Of a stretch of 64,000 nt of DNA, positions 39,388 to 52,000 are shown in pieces. The notes below the pieces were generated by a model. It had not been told where the DNA came from. It ran no database searches and worked only from the letters and a program-made list of their open reading frames with translations. The stretch is from Trichinella spiralis (Eukaryota; Nematoda; Enoplea; Trichinellida; Trichinellidae). Position 1 is the stretch's first letter; each line of letters begins with the position of its first letter. The stretch spans positions 548,921 through 612,920 of the forward strand of contig CM012955.1 in the NCBI GenBank assembly GCA_000181795.3. The letters run 5' to 3'. Both the position numbers and the translations under genes were made by a program.

Positions 39388-41359
39388 TCTGAAATATCGA
39401 CTTCAACGTTCAAATTGTCCATTAAAATTATTTATTTGAAAATATTTGAGAATATAAAATAAAATGTACCTGCGCTTTATTTCGTCTTTCATACAACAAT
39501 TACAGAAGTGACAATTGATATGGCATTAAAAACACATACATATGTAAATTAACAACGACTAACTAAACTGATAACATGGTAATTAATCCAAGGAACATGA
39601 TAAATTAGAATATAAATAATGTGAATATTACAAACACTTTTGACAATGCAACTGACTTTGGAAGCTGGGGAGAAGAAAACTAAAAAAATAATCCAGAAAT
39701 AAGTCATGTAGAGGTAATATTTTAAAAATATAATTAAAAAAAATAGTTTCTAACATTGTTGCATATCGTTTAAATGATGCTTATGTTCCATTATGCATAC
39801 TGTACAATCATTGATTTCATCACTTTTTAATGCGAATTGCAACATTTGAAAGTGTGTTGTAGAAATGTTTGGAAGAAAATGTTTTCGAACTATCCACCCG
39901 GTGGACAGTTTTTACCATTTGAACATATTTGCCATTGAAAAAAAAACCTCGAGAAAATATATTTTCCACGATCTGATTGGTCAGTTCTGATTAAACAGAT
40001 CTGATGAATAGCGTTGATCTAGTTTTGTCATTTCGGTATTTTCGCGGTCGGCTGCGTTTCCGTTTCTGTTTGTTCCCATTGTGTTGAGAAACGATCACAA
40101 CGCCAAGTCATGTACCATCTGCGCATTTGTCTACACTTGTCTGCTATTGGATTAGCGTCGATCAACGGGTCAATGTGAACAGAACAGATCACCAGACCCC
40201 CAACGGTAATGGTTACATTCACGTCGCCCAATGTAGCGTCCCTTTTTGTTGCGTAACTTACCTGCCAAATGTATAGCATATGTACAGATATATAACAAGA
40301 AGGCAGGCGAAGCTGCTGAGCTGTGGAAATCTGAATATGTACATTGTTGTGGGATTTTGACCATTGTCTGTTGTTCGCCTCGTATCTGCCATTCGCGCGC
40401 GTGTGTGTGTCGTCCATCTGTATCCGTTGTGTTGTTGTTGTTGCACTTTATTACTTTAATCAAGCATTCAATTGAAATTGAGTGAAAGCCAATTCGGTGC
40501 GCTGAAAATATAGCACAATCGACCGCTGCTGGGGCAATTCGGTTGTCTGCACTGTTGACGTGGGCTATTATTCACCATTATTAAACCGACCTCGGTGAAT
40601 TGCTTCGTCTGATTCAGGACAAAAATAGCTCTTCTTGAACCTGCTTGTCGCTTAAATGTACACTCAACTTTTATCATGCAAAAATGAACAGCTTGATACA
40701 ACAACCGAGTGACTGCTTTGATTTGTCGCTTTGTTTCTAGCATCCAAATCAAAGTGAAACTCGATTTGCAATGATTTTCAATCGATACATTACCATCGAA
40801 TTCACAGATTTGTCAACTGTTTGTAAAATTCGCCACTACGTGCAAAGCATGCCTAACCAAAGTGCAAACGAACAACCTTGAACATACAACAGTCGTGACC
40901 AGTGGTGAAGCGATGAAAATTCAAAAATAACAAATAAAAAAAGCAGAAATAAAACAAGAAAAAATAAACAAATTTACCATTTAGTCTGCGAAAAATGAGC
41001 CGACATAGCCGCGGGCGAGGCATTCTTCCAGCCAAGTTGCAAAACAACCTTATTTTCATTTACTGGCGACGTAGATTGGTTGTTTTGAAGAAAATTTCAT
41101 TTTCTTTATTTCATAAATTTTCCAATTAATTAATTACATTAAAAAATATTTTGTTTTAACAACAGAATTTAAAATTTCTTTTTTTATTGCATAATTTAAA
41201 TCAAGATAATTAGGTCATACTGTCATTAAGTGCATGCAAGTATTGTTTCCGCGTTGGTCAGCTAGCAAGTTGCAGTATATTGTTTGGTTATCCCAATCGG
41301 ATCAGGCGTTTTGATTCTGTTGAGATTGTCGAAATTTTATCAAAAAAGATAAAAGGAAG
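39388..41359. other. Intergenic, SAMM50/POLE4-like divergent region
   Basis: Nearly 2 kb. 39.4-39.9 kb is AT-rich and 40.0-41.05 kb is GC-richer, with several overlapping open stretches on both strands (longest 40028-40417, minus, 129 codons). None shows a domain, and the different frames compete, which is typical of chance frames in GC-richer DNA. It probably contains the promoters of the two flanking genes. I see no supported gene. Confidence 0.4.
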
Positions 41360-42047
41360 ATGGATTTGCAATTGTCAGTGAAGAAAGTGAAACGGTTGAT
41401 GAAATCCGACCCGGCGGTAACGAACGTTACTACGGAAGCCGCCGAAGCGATGGCGTGGATTGGGGTAAATTGTTGTTTGAAAATTTTTAATTGTCAGATT
41501 TTGTTATTAAATATTCGATCGATTTTAGCAGTATTTCTGCGTCGATCTGGCGAAGAAGATGTTGGACGCAGCGAACGGTTGCAAGCGGAAGACTGTCCGT
41601 AAGGACGATTTCGACACTTGCGTCAAACGTTATCCGTCGTTGAAATTTATTGGCGGTAATGGATGAATTTTTATTTTTAATTAATTAATTTTTTGTAAAA
41701 TGTTGTAAATTTTTGTTCAGTTGAAGTGGAAAATGTAGAATTGAATTTGTCGATTATCGAATGTTTTTTATTTTGATCGTTTAGATGCAGTGGACACGTT
41801 TCCGACGCGAGAATTGTGTTCAATATTCGACGATGAAAATTCCCAGTCTGGTGAAGAGGAAATTTCTGACGTGGAGATGGATTCGGATGAATCGGTCGAG
41901 AAAAAGTTGTCCAGCGATATTGAAGACAACAACGACGAGCAACCGGAAGTGGAAATTGGAAAAGAGAACGAGACCGAAGTAGCCGGTGCAAATGGAATCG
42001 TGGCGGAAGAGCCGAAGAATAACGACGCTGACGATTCTATCGCTTAG
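41360..42047 (+). CDS. Histone-fold protein, DNA polymerase epsilon subunit 4 / CHRAC-type
   Basis: Three exons, 41360-41464, 41529-41655, 41785-42047, give 164 aa. Residues 1-80 form an H2A-like histone fold: LSVKKVKRLMKSDPAVT (human POLE4 LPLARVKALVKADPDVT), an EAAEAMAWIGQYF helix, and GCKRKTVRKDDFDTCVKRYP (human GKRKTLQRRDLDNAIEAV). POLE4 pairs with POLE3 in DNA polymerase epsilon; the related CHRAC1 pairs with the same partner in chromatin remodelling. The KRKT-x-x-x-D match favours POLE4. After residue 90 there is a long Asp/Glu-rich tail, which human POLE4 lacks and CHRAC1 has in shorter form, so the choice between the two is not settled. This gene and NDC1 next door are visibly richer in CpG than the rest of the window. 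Confidence 0.82.
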
Positions 42048-42772
42048 ACCGGTTTCAGCAAATTATGGATAAATTAAAAATAATAATTTTGGATCTAACG
42101 AATTGAAAAAATAAAGATGATCTAATTTTATTATTCTGCTGAAAAAATATCACGTTTAAAATTTTTGGTCGAGTTGTGAGGTGTCGATTTGAAAACCGGT
42201 TCTCGAAAATCAATATCTTGCAATTTTCTCGCTTGTGTAAACAAACACGGAACGCCAACAACCCGTCGATTAAATCGAGCGTAACTTTATGCAAAAATTT
42301 TTCACCCGCGTTCTTCTTTTTCTTGACGGTCAACTCGCAGTGGGTTGGAAGAAAAAGAAAAAAAATTTTTTTTCTTCCAAATTCAACCGCCCCGACAATT
42401 ATTCCTGTTTTCTATGTGAAGCTGTGAACAAGTGAAGAAAATTTTTTAAATCTTACGGTAAGTAATCACGTAGTATTCTAAAATTAGTTTTTAAACCCAT
42501 TTTTAAAAATATCTAAATTTTATTAGGAAAAAAATTTTTTTTTAATTTTTTTTAACATAAATGAAATAAATGTATGAGATAAAATTGAAATGACCAGTTT
42601 TTTTAATTGAGATTGCAAAAGTGATTTTTTTTCAAAAAAAAGCATAATAATAATAATAATAATATTGACGACGTATATTTCATATGACCATTTCGTATTG
42701 GCCATAGTTGATACGATTCAATTCTGAAAGGAGAAAAAGGATAAGATTGAAATGGTGATTGAAAAATGCAAA
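42048..42772. other. Convergent spacer POLE4-like/NDC1
   Basis: 725 bases, with long A and T runs (for example around 42355-42380 and 42530-42550) and an (AAT)n tract near 42645-42665. There are open stretches shorter than 95 codons but nothing supportable. Confidence 0.45.
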
Positions 42773-45244
42773 TTATTTTTCACCCATAGTCACGGTGATG
42801 CGATTCAAGCAGCAGACGATCGTTTCGTTCACGTCGACGCACATTTCCAAAACGCCGTACTGGCCTGGAATTTCGGCCGTCAATTTCGAATACACTTCGA
42901 TATAATAATTCAGAGCTGCGTTCAAATTTTTCAAAAATTCGATTATTCTGTTCGCGTCGAGTTGAACAACGCTCAGAGAATTTTCATCCATCGACAAACA
43001 GACGGCGTTGGTTAATACTAAAATTAAAATTAAAAAAAATAAAAAACACAATTCACATAAGCCAAAATACTCACTTTTCGCAGCCCACATTACCAACTGG
43101 TAGTCGTTGTAAACTTTCGGACTCACTCCGTAAAGTAAAATTGTGCAAAATTGACGCCACCACGGTGGTAAAAATTTCAACGCCCCTGGTATGCAAATTT
43201 CAGAACGAATTTTTCCTTTCAACGTCTCGTCCTGTTTTCTACCATCCACCGAACCATCGAACTTCCGTTTGCTGACGATACTGGAATTGTTTACATTTTC
43301 GCCTTGAGTAGTACTACGTTCCAAGACATGGCTATACTTTTCTTCGACAATAAAATCATAGAAATCACCCAATACAGAAAAACAGACATCACGGATTGAT
43401 ATCCACAAATAGGGTACATAACCTGGAATGGATTCTTTTTTATTTTTATTTTTAAATAATTCAAAATTATCCAACGTTTCTCTGTTCAACCTGGTTCATT
43501 GAATCGCATCAATGTTCTGCAAGTCGAAACACGTCTAGTCAACATTTCCGTGTATATGAACGCCAGAAGCTTGAAACAATAACAATTAATTAATTAATTA
43601 ATTAATATGCAAACAACAACAATACAAAACACATACTTTCAAAATATTGGGTTGTTGAATTTTTAAAATATCTGTCAAGTAAAGTTTCGAATTGTCAACG
43701 GACGATTTTCGAGGTCCTGGAATTTCGAAGCTCAAAGCCTGAAAAAATCAATTACTTTACAAAACAACTGCCCAGAAGAAGAAATGAAAAAAAAAATTTT
43801 TTTTCTTTCTTTCTTTCTATTCATTTACTTCCATCAAAACAACTGGGCAAATTTGCGCGAGCAATTTTCGTCGAAAAAAGCCACCGAACACGATCCAAAT
43901 GGCAACAACCGATGGCAATCGACAACATCTAAAATGTAAATTATTACAAATACAAAATAATTCTTTTCTTATTCACGTTTACCCGATAAAACCGCGATCG
44001 CTGATCGACCAATCTAAATATTAAAAAGAAATTCATATTCATAATGATTTTTCACCGAACATTCGAACCGAAAATAACGGAAATCGTATTGGTAATCACG
44101 ACAATTTTCACCAACGAAACAACAATGCCCAAAAATTCATCTTTGTCCTTATTGACAAGCTGTATTGTATTTTTCTAAATATACGAAAATTATTATTTTA
44201 AACATCAACACGACAATTAATCTACTCACGTTGTTTGCTATATTATCGAAAGATAAAAAATGATGCCCTTCTTTGAAAAAGTAAAACGATGCCATAACGC
44301 TTGTTAATAAAGTTCCAAGCACAATGTAAAATCCACTGCTACAAAAAATTTAAACAATTAATTCATTATTCTTTCATATCACTTCGTTTGTAATTAATTG
44401 AATTCATTTTCAAAAATCACTTTACTTTTCAGTGTAAAACGGTGAAAAGCACAACTTCACAACGAATGCCATTGCAATATCTAAAACAATATTCGAAACC
44501 GTGAACATGCCCACACCGAACAGTCTATCTTTCCAAAACACCACGGGATGGCCTAAACTATAATTTTTCACAAAACATCTAAACCAAAAAAATAATTATT
44601 AAATATAAACACCTTTCAATGTGTATACACAAATGCAACACGACGCGAAACTTATACTGATCACAGCAATCACCAAAAGGAATGTTTCAAAACTGAAAAT
44701 CGCTTTTACCACTTCTGCAACCAGCAGCACATTTACAACATGTTCAAAATTATCAATCAACCACTTACCAATCAATGAATGAAATGGAGACATCAAAGAA
44801 AACAAACACAGCGTATATATTAAAATCATCTCGCATATAGACAAAGACGAATACAAAACTGATGACAAAAACGCCATCGGAAACACAATCTAAATTATGA
44901 ACGGTTTTTAACAATTAAAAAAAAAATTTTTTTTTCACACACTTTAAACATCAAGTTCGTTTTTGAAATTATACACAATAATTACTTGAAACAATTCGGC
45001 GCAATCAAATATAAAAATGCATTACCATTAGCACAACTAAATAATAGCGAGAATTCAATATTAATCAACAAACAAAAATTAATCACTTTTATAATGAAAT
45101 GTCAATTTAGAAAAAAATTAAATAATAACAAAAATAAAGGCAAATATTTACCTTCTGCAAATACCAAAACGACGTATCAAAACATTTCTTAGTGAAAGAA
45201 TGATACACACCATTATAATAACTTGTCCCGAAAATGTTTGTCAT
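42773..45244 (-). CDS. NDC1: Nucleoporin NDC1 (transmembrane pore anchor)
   Basis: Eleven exons on the minus strand: 45244-45152, 44889-44613, 44552-44426, 44338-44230, 44174-44069, 44013-43983, 43928-43829, 43738-43637, 43569-43491, 43422-43075, 43017-42773, giving 538 aa (human 674). NDC1 anchors the nuclear pore in the membrane and helps pore and spindle-pole-body insertion. About six hydrophobic segments fill residues 30-310. The soluble half matches the family at LLAFIYTEMLTRRVSTCRTL followed by FNEPGYVPYLW (human FSLSQPGGHPHNW), and at the C-terminal helical region. The human disordered linker is mostly missing, which explains the shorter length. Several junctions are possible only with the acceptors listed (for example GTTTAG ending at 44553). 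A TTTCAG acceptor ends 8 nt before the ATG. Divergence is high, but the order of features fits NDC1. Confidence 0.82.
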
Positions 45245-45899
45245 AATTTAAGCTGAAACAAAAACTAAAACAACTTATGATAACCAGCTAAGCACAAATA
45301 ACGCAGCTCAAAATCACCGCTAGACAAATACAGTAAGCTATTTGTTAAAATCAAAGTACAACATCCATTTACCGTACATTTCATTTTCATCATCATTAAT
45401 AGCATTCAAAAAACATTTATTATTTATTTATTTCACTTATTAACAAATTGATTATTTTATTTATAAGATAACTTCTTTATTCAAGCATTCTTTTCTACCG
45501 AACATGATATAATACACAAAAATTAGTCCTAGCGTTCCCTGATTACGTTCAGAACTTAATTGTTTCAGTGTTGTTCGCATACATTAATCACATGCAAATA
45601 CCTGTCGTTTGTATACAAGGTCTATAATTTTACTACCTATAAATCCAAACTGTCAATGGATGCAACACTTGATTAAAAACTGCATTCTTTATCAAAATCT
45701 TTTCGCTGAAACGCTTAAAAATTACCAACCAACTTTTCATGTTTTTAAAATTTCGAATAATTTATTTCATAACTTAATTTATTATAACAAATTTCATATT
45801 CATGTTGTCTGATATGTGCCATACACAGCAATTTGAAAACTAAAAACACAACTAATGGGATCAGTTAAAAAACTGCAGAAAATAAAAAATGTCACAAAT
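45245..45899. other. AT-rich upstream region of NDC1
   Basis: 650 bases between the NDC1 start and the first supportable similarity of repeat copy B. It presumably holds the NDC1 promoter. There are no open frames of note beyond a 67-codon stretch (45609-45812, plus) without recognisable features. Confidence 0.4.
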
Positions 45900-48800
45900 G
45901 ATTCAAGAGAACACAAAGAAAAATCTCACCAATTTCCATTGCAGTAAATGCAAAAATTAAGGATAATTATTTAGACTTGATTGTCATTTGATACAAAAGA
46001 GATACCATACAGCACAAAATTACAAATGCAATTCTAATTGAATCATCTCTAAACAATCATTTCCAGAAAATTGCAAAATAAATTTACGCAGTTATAAATT
46101 GCGCCACACTGTAAAAGAGAATTACGTAAATCGGAATTGCATATCATTGTGCTTCTGAGAAACCTAACCATCAATCATGAAAAAATATTGAATATGTGCA
46201 TATGTATTTCTGATTATTTTCATGATATTAACTAATAATGAGGGAGGAAAAACGAAAATGCATTTCTGAGTACGGTATTCGACAAATTACTGTAATGCAC
46301 CTGCAGATCACACAAACGATGTGATGACGTCATAGTGCAGATGCATGAGCGTATGCTTATTGTGTTTTAGATTTCTACTGGCTTGCAGACCAGGTTACAT
46401 TTTCTAAAACATAATTTCGCTCTATAGTGAAGATCAGCATGCCTCATCATCGGTCAGATCAATGGGAATGTTGATTCGCATGGTCTAAAATTCTGTGACG
46501 TCATTTTCACGAATATCATGGTTATGGAAGCGTCACAGTGGAACTGTGAAGTGTAAACGATTGGATGGTGTGTTTGAAACAGGAAGGCTCATTTTAGTGA
46601 AGAAATGACGTGGGTAGCAGCGAACAGAGTTGCATAGAATGAAAAATTGTTGCGCGATACTGATAGTTTTGATCGTTATGGTGCGCCCGTCACGATCACC
46701 ACGCAACAGCGAAGAAACAACCACACTGAACTGACCATCAATCCTTTAACTGCTTTGAACTGCATGCGGTATGCGAAGAAAACTCCATCTACACTAGACA
46801 GGAACTGATTCCATCCAACCCATCCACGTGCGGTGACTATTTATTGAGATGGTAAAAGCCGTACGTGGACTGCCAGTTTGCGCACCAAATTGTGACTGGA
46901 TAATACTGTGATCAGTGTCGGCCTCAGTATAATGCTGAATACTCTCCGAATGTCATCCTTACGTTAACTATTCACGCATGTGAAATCTTGTGTGTTTGGA
47001 TGGGTAGTAACCCGGAAATTAAAAGAATTTAAAGATTATCATGTGGTATGCTGTGATCTTTGCGATTGCACAGGCAAAGATTTGAAGGCTTTATGACATT
47101 TGAATTCAGTCAGCACAAGAATAAGTAAATGGTGCGGATTGTTTTACCGATGAGCAACTACTACCAGTTTATCTACTACTACGCCATAATAATGTTTTGG
47201 CAAGGAAGATTGTAAATGGCTTGAAGAAATAAAATGCGATAGACAAGCATTGTCTGAAATGGAGTATCCGGTCTACTAGAAATTTTGGGCACCGAATAAT
47301 GTAGATAAATGCATAGAGTAAAGAAATCATCTCATCAGAGTGGCCAGAAAAGGCTTCGAATCAGGACACTCCAGTGACATAAGGATGGAAGCAATTCTAG
47401 CGACTGCATTGACCTGTAGGATAGAATCGAATGGTTTATGGCTTTTGCATTCTGACGCTACAATAGTAAAGAAGTGGTGTGGATTGGCTTATGGATGAAC
47501 GACTGCTGCCAGTTTGTATGCTGTGCTTATGGTTCTTTGATTGGTAGATTATGCATTTTTGGAATAAGTTCCGAAGAAGAGATAGTTGCAATGGAAACGA
47601 TTTTGGTGAAACGCTTGCCCCATCAGCGTTTCGCTCTGGGTGACTTTAATGCATGTGTGACGGCGACCGCGAAATTGCACCTGCGTATCACGTTCACCTT
47701 TTTGTGGGGCGACCGGCGGTAAAAACAAAAAGGTCTGCGTGCGGAACGGCGGCGGTAGTTATACGGCGTGCGCGTCACGGTTTGTTGAACCTTTGTAATA
47801 TAACCCTTTTGAATAATCTCTTGTATCCCGTTGTTTATAATAAACTCTCTGTATCATAAATGGTGCGGATGAATCGAGCGCCTGACGGCGCTACACATGG
47901 ATAAAGAAAGATGTGGCGCAAAACCAAATTCAGGAGTTTGTTGAATGAAGTGCTGTAACTGCTCTGCAAGACGATATGTCGATCCATGGTTAAATATTAT
48001 GTTATTTGGGTGATCATCATGTAGTATATACGTTTTTCGTAAATGTTGGTTATTCTTTTGTGAATATTTTATTGTTGTTTTGTTATTAATTATTAAAAAT
48101 GTTTGCTATTCTGCAGTACAAAGATTTTTTAAGCATTATCGCCTCTCAGAAATAATACAAACCGGCGAAATCTGTAATTAATGCATCGTTTGTCTTTTTC
48201 AATGCGCACGCTGTTATCGCAAGACATGTAAACGCCACTGCTTTCAGTCGAGTTGGAATTTCTTGTTTTATCCAATTTGTGATAAGGTAATAAGACGGAA
48301 GGTGCGTTTGTGTTAAATTTCATGTTTAGCTTTCATCTGTTGATGAAATTAAACATTGAAAATTAAAAAAATGTAAATAGATAAGGTTGCTATGAACTAC
48401 CACACATTAAAACTAGCATGTGAAATGTGCGTTATTGCTAAGCTGTGTGTGAAAATGGCAACAGCGTACTTTAACGCTGTGAGCATTGAGCGAGGCACCC
48501 TCTTTCAGTAAGAAAAGCTGCATAATGAACTACAGAAGTAGGACAATTGCAGCCACCAAATTAGCCTGTAAAATGGGTCATTTTGCTGCCCTGTTGTGGC
48601 AGATGCATCTGATTTCAGTTATTTAATATTTCTTCTGCTTTTTATCATCCTTCTGATTATCAGCATTTCTTTTGGTAACGGCTCCTTCTTTTGCCGTAGT
48701 TTATTTTGATTTGCTTTCTGGTAATTAATCTCAATATTACATTGTTTTATTTTACAGTATGGGAATTGATCTTGATGATCAGAAATACTTTCTTGTTGAC

Positions 48801-48990
48801 TGTTTTTTGTCTTTTAATGAAATATGCATTTTACATTGAATGTTATTTAACATTTTTAGTGAAGAATTGAAAATTGTGTTAGATAAGCAGTTTTGTATAT
48901 CTGCGAATGTGATCGATGGATTGGGCGTTAGTTTTCCACGCGTGGTATTATACAGAAAACAGAATGCGCGCAATCGCACATTTTATGATA
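45900..48990 (+). repeat. Inverted repeat copy B (partner of 8390-11180)
   Basis: Reverse complement of copy A. The core (about 46152-48340, less a 244-base insertion) is nearly identical to A; the arms (45900-46150 and 48340-48990) are diverged. The right arm ends about 90 bases before the GPATCH1 start codon and 40 bases before its upstream splice acceptor. The insertion at 47656-47895 is a solo LTR that copy A lacks. Reading frames in the core are decayed and I recognise no family. Confidence 0.85.
47656..47895 (+). mobile_element. Solo LTR (240 bp) inside repeat copy B, 4-bp target duplication
   Basis: A TGTGACGG...GCTACA unit flanked by direct CATG copies (47652-47655 and 47896-47899). 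Copy A keeps the uninterrupted site GCATGG, so the borders are exact. An AATAAA polyadenylation signal at 47839-47844 gives the plus orientation. The unit is GC-rich compared with its surroundings and carries no internal retroelement genes. This is a fossil left by LTR-LTR recombination. TG...CA ends and a 4-bp duplication fit a Ty3/gypsy-like or BEL/Pao-like element; the family is inferred. It is younger than the homogenisation of the A and B cores. Confidence 0.87.
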
Positions 48991-49079
48991 CTTGTAACAT
49001 GTTTATAGCCTTATTTGTTATTTCAGATCCTTTTTCCGAAAAGCATAGTTTATTTTTTTATACTTTACAAATTTGTAAA

Positions 49080-52000
49080 ATGAGTGCTCATCCATTGTGT
49101 CCGTATGGGAAACCATTTGATGATGTTGAAGAAGGTATGGTTTTTTGAAAAGTTTTCAAATTTCAGCTTTTTTGCTCATATTAATGCATTTCAGGAGAAG
49201 GCATAGCGAAGAAGCCTTTGTCTATTGAAAGTCAAATTGTTACGGATGAGAAAGGTCGAAGACGTTTTCATGGTGCTTTTACTGGTGGTTTTTCTGCAGG
49301 TTATTTCAATACTGTCGACACAAAGGAAGGTATTTTTGTCAATTTTTTGTGCAGTGATTTTGACGAAAGTTCACGCAAGTTAAAAATTATTTTATTACTT
49401 AGAGTTGGGAAATATTATTTTTAGGATGGGCTCCGTCGAGTTTTAAATCGAGTCGTACTCGTCGTCATGAGAAAAGCGTTCAGCGACCTGAAGATTTTAT
49501 GGATAACGAAGTGCGTCAGTACAGTTGAATAATGATATTCAGATGAATTTTGTATACGTAACAATTTTTAGGATTTTAGTGAATTTGGAATTGCTCCTAG
49601 AGAAATACGTACCACTCATGAGTATTCCGACCAAAGTAATGTTGCCACTGCAAAACGGCGAATGGCTTGGGATCATACGGAAATGTTTGCCGAAAGCATT
49701 AAACTTTCTGATCTTATTCGTCCAGTGAAGTAATTTGCAATGAGAGCTGTTAACAATTAAATGGAAAATTAATTAATTAGGGAAATTTAACATGACAATA
49801 TTTTTTGTTTAGTGATACTTTTGGCATGAAATTGATGCGACGTATGGGTTGGAGGCCAGGAAGGGGCGTTGGTCCGAAGTTGATCGTTAAGGATTTATCC
49901 ACAGTTGAGGAAAAAGGCAATTTACATAAGTTATTGCATATTGAATGTGCATATAATAATTTATTTTTAGATGAACAGATAAAAGTGTATGGTTGTTCTT
50001 TGCCAGCAGATCTCATTCAAGAAAGCAGTGTGAGAATTTCTACACGAAATTATGACATTTAGTTATATAATTGCTGTTATTTAGCGACGTGCGGGATTGG
50101 AATTTGTTTCTTCCACTCAAAAACATACTGTATCAGCCGATGACGTAGAGATGATACGATTTTTGCCAAAGACTGATTTTCATGGTTTGGGCTACAAGGG
50201 CCTTTCTAGTGACAGTTCGGCAAAGGATACTTTTACTAAAAGTACAGGAATTTCTGGTAAAGAAACATCGAAAGGAATTTCAGGACAGGTAAAAAATGAC
50301 AAATAGCATCTACGCGTTGTTAATGTTATTATTAGTATTTAGGCATTTGGCGTTGGTGCTTTTGAAGATGATGATGCGGATATTTACGTAGGCGAAGATT
50401 TGTCGAAATATGATTTTGTTATTGGCGGTGTTACTGAAACTGCAGACAATTTTCGTAATTATTTTTGATAATTCTTAAATTAGCTTTGACTTTGTGCGAA
50501 ATTGTGATTATAATAGATTGTCATTTTTGTTTACAGTGATTTTTTCATTATAACTGAATTACTGGTGCATTTTTCGTATTTCAGAAGTCAGCTTTGAGTT
50601 TGTGCTGAGTGTGAAAAAGCAAACGAATCAAGTGTTTTTTCCTCCGCCTAAAGTTCCACCAGATTTCAAACCAAAAGCAGCTTGCTCAAGTGGTGTTCCT
50701 TCGACAGCGTTGACAACGAAAACTCCATTTGAAAGGGAGCTGGTGCTTGACAAAGTGCAGTCAGTTTTTGATTATTTATTACCAAAGGATCGACGTCGTC
50801 TAATGGATGTGAAAGCCAGTACGGAGAAGAAGCTTGCAGAACAGCATCGTTTGTCTAAATTGAATACCAGTGAATCCGCCGGGGTTGGTGAGTCGTTGAA
50901 TAGAGATGTTCCATCTCAGGATAAAGAAGAGAAACAGCAGTTGATTCCATTTCCTGATCAGCCAGCTAAGCAACAACGTTTTACTCAGTTTTTGACTTAT
51001 TTGAAAAGAAGTAATTTAGCAGCAATAGTTGAAAGCGAAAATGATTTTTGACGATAAAGCTAGCTATTGGATATTTGTAACTTTTCCAGGATGTCCAATG
51101 ACTCGTCCGGAAGAGTTGAATGAAGTGCAATGGGAGGCGGAAATGAACGAATTTTTTCAACATTTAAGCGAAGACATGCGCCAAGCGTTGGATGAAACGA
51201 AGAAACGAGCGAAACCGTTGGCCAGTCCGGCGATAAGTCAGTTTTTCGCTGAACGTTTGAAATCGAAATTCACACACGCAAAGCATGAAGAAGATGACGT
51301 GAAATTGGTACTTTATTTCGATTTTTACTCTTGCTTATTGCTTTTTTTTCAAATTGTGTAATTATAATTGTCAGCAAGAGGAAGATGATAAAATGAAAGC
51401 GGTACAGATGAAAATGTTTGGCTTATTAACTAGAGAAAGCTGGCCTTGGCATCCGGACCGACAGCTTTGCAAGCGTTTCAACGTGCCGGATCCTTATCCA
51501 GAGTTTGTTGATTTTGCTGTATATGTGTTTAATGTTTGCATTTCAACCATTGCCTAGGTCTTCGTTGGTCGGGGTACCGATGCTCAAGAAACAGACGAAG
51601 CCGTTGTTCATGCTTGGGTTGGAAATGGATGCTTCAACTGTTAAAACTTTGGCCAAGAGACACCACGACAGAGCTGACCATTCAACCGTGGAAGGTAATC
51701 AGTGCAGTTGACGAACGAATGTGGCCTCTTGATTGCAATGTACTGTTTTTTTTTCAGAAGCTGCAGTTTCTAAGCAGATGCCAGTGAAAAAAGAAACAGA
51801 GAATATTGGGGTTGGGTTGGAGAAGAAAAGTGAAGAACAAATTGAAAAAAGTGATGCAATGGAGCCTGAAATTGAGCAAGCAGAACAACAGCGTCCGCCG
51901 ATGTCTCTTTTTAAATGTATTTTTGAAAGTGACGAGTCTGATGCAGAGGAATTGGAAGAAATTGAAGAAGAAAAAGAAGTTGAAGAAAAATTTGTCGAAA

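Noticed and set aside
40028-40417. 129-codon minus-strand open stretch between SAMM50 and the POLE4-like gene
   Set aside because: No domain, no start-proximal acceptor noticed, and competing frames on both strands in a GC-richer patch.
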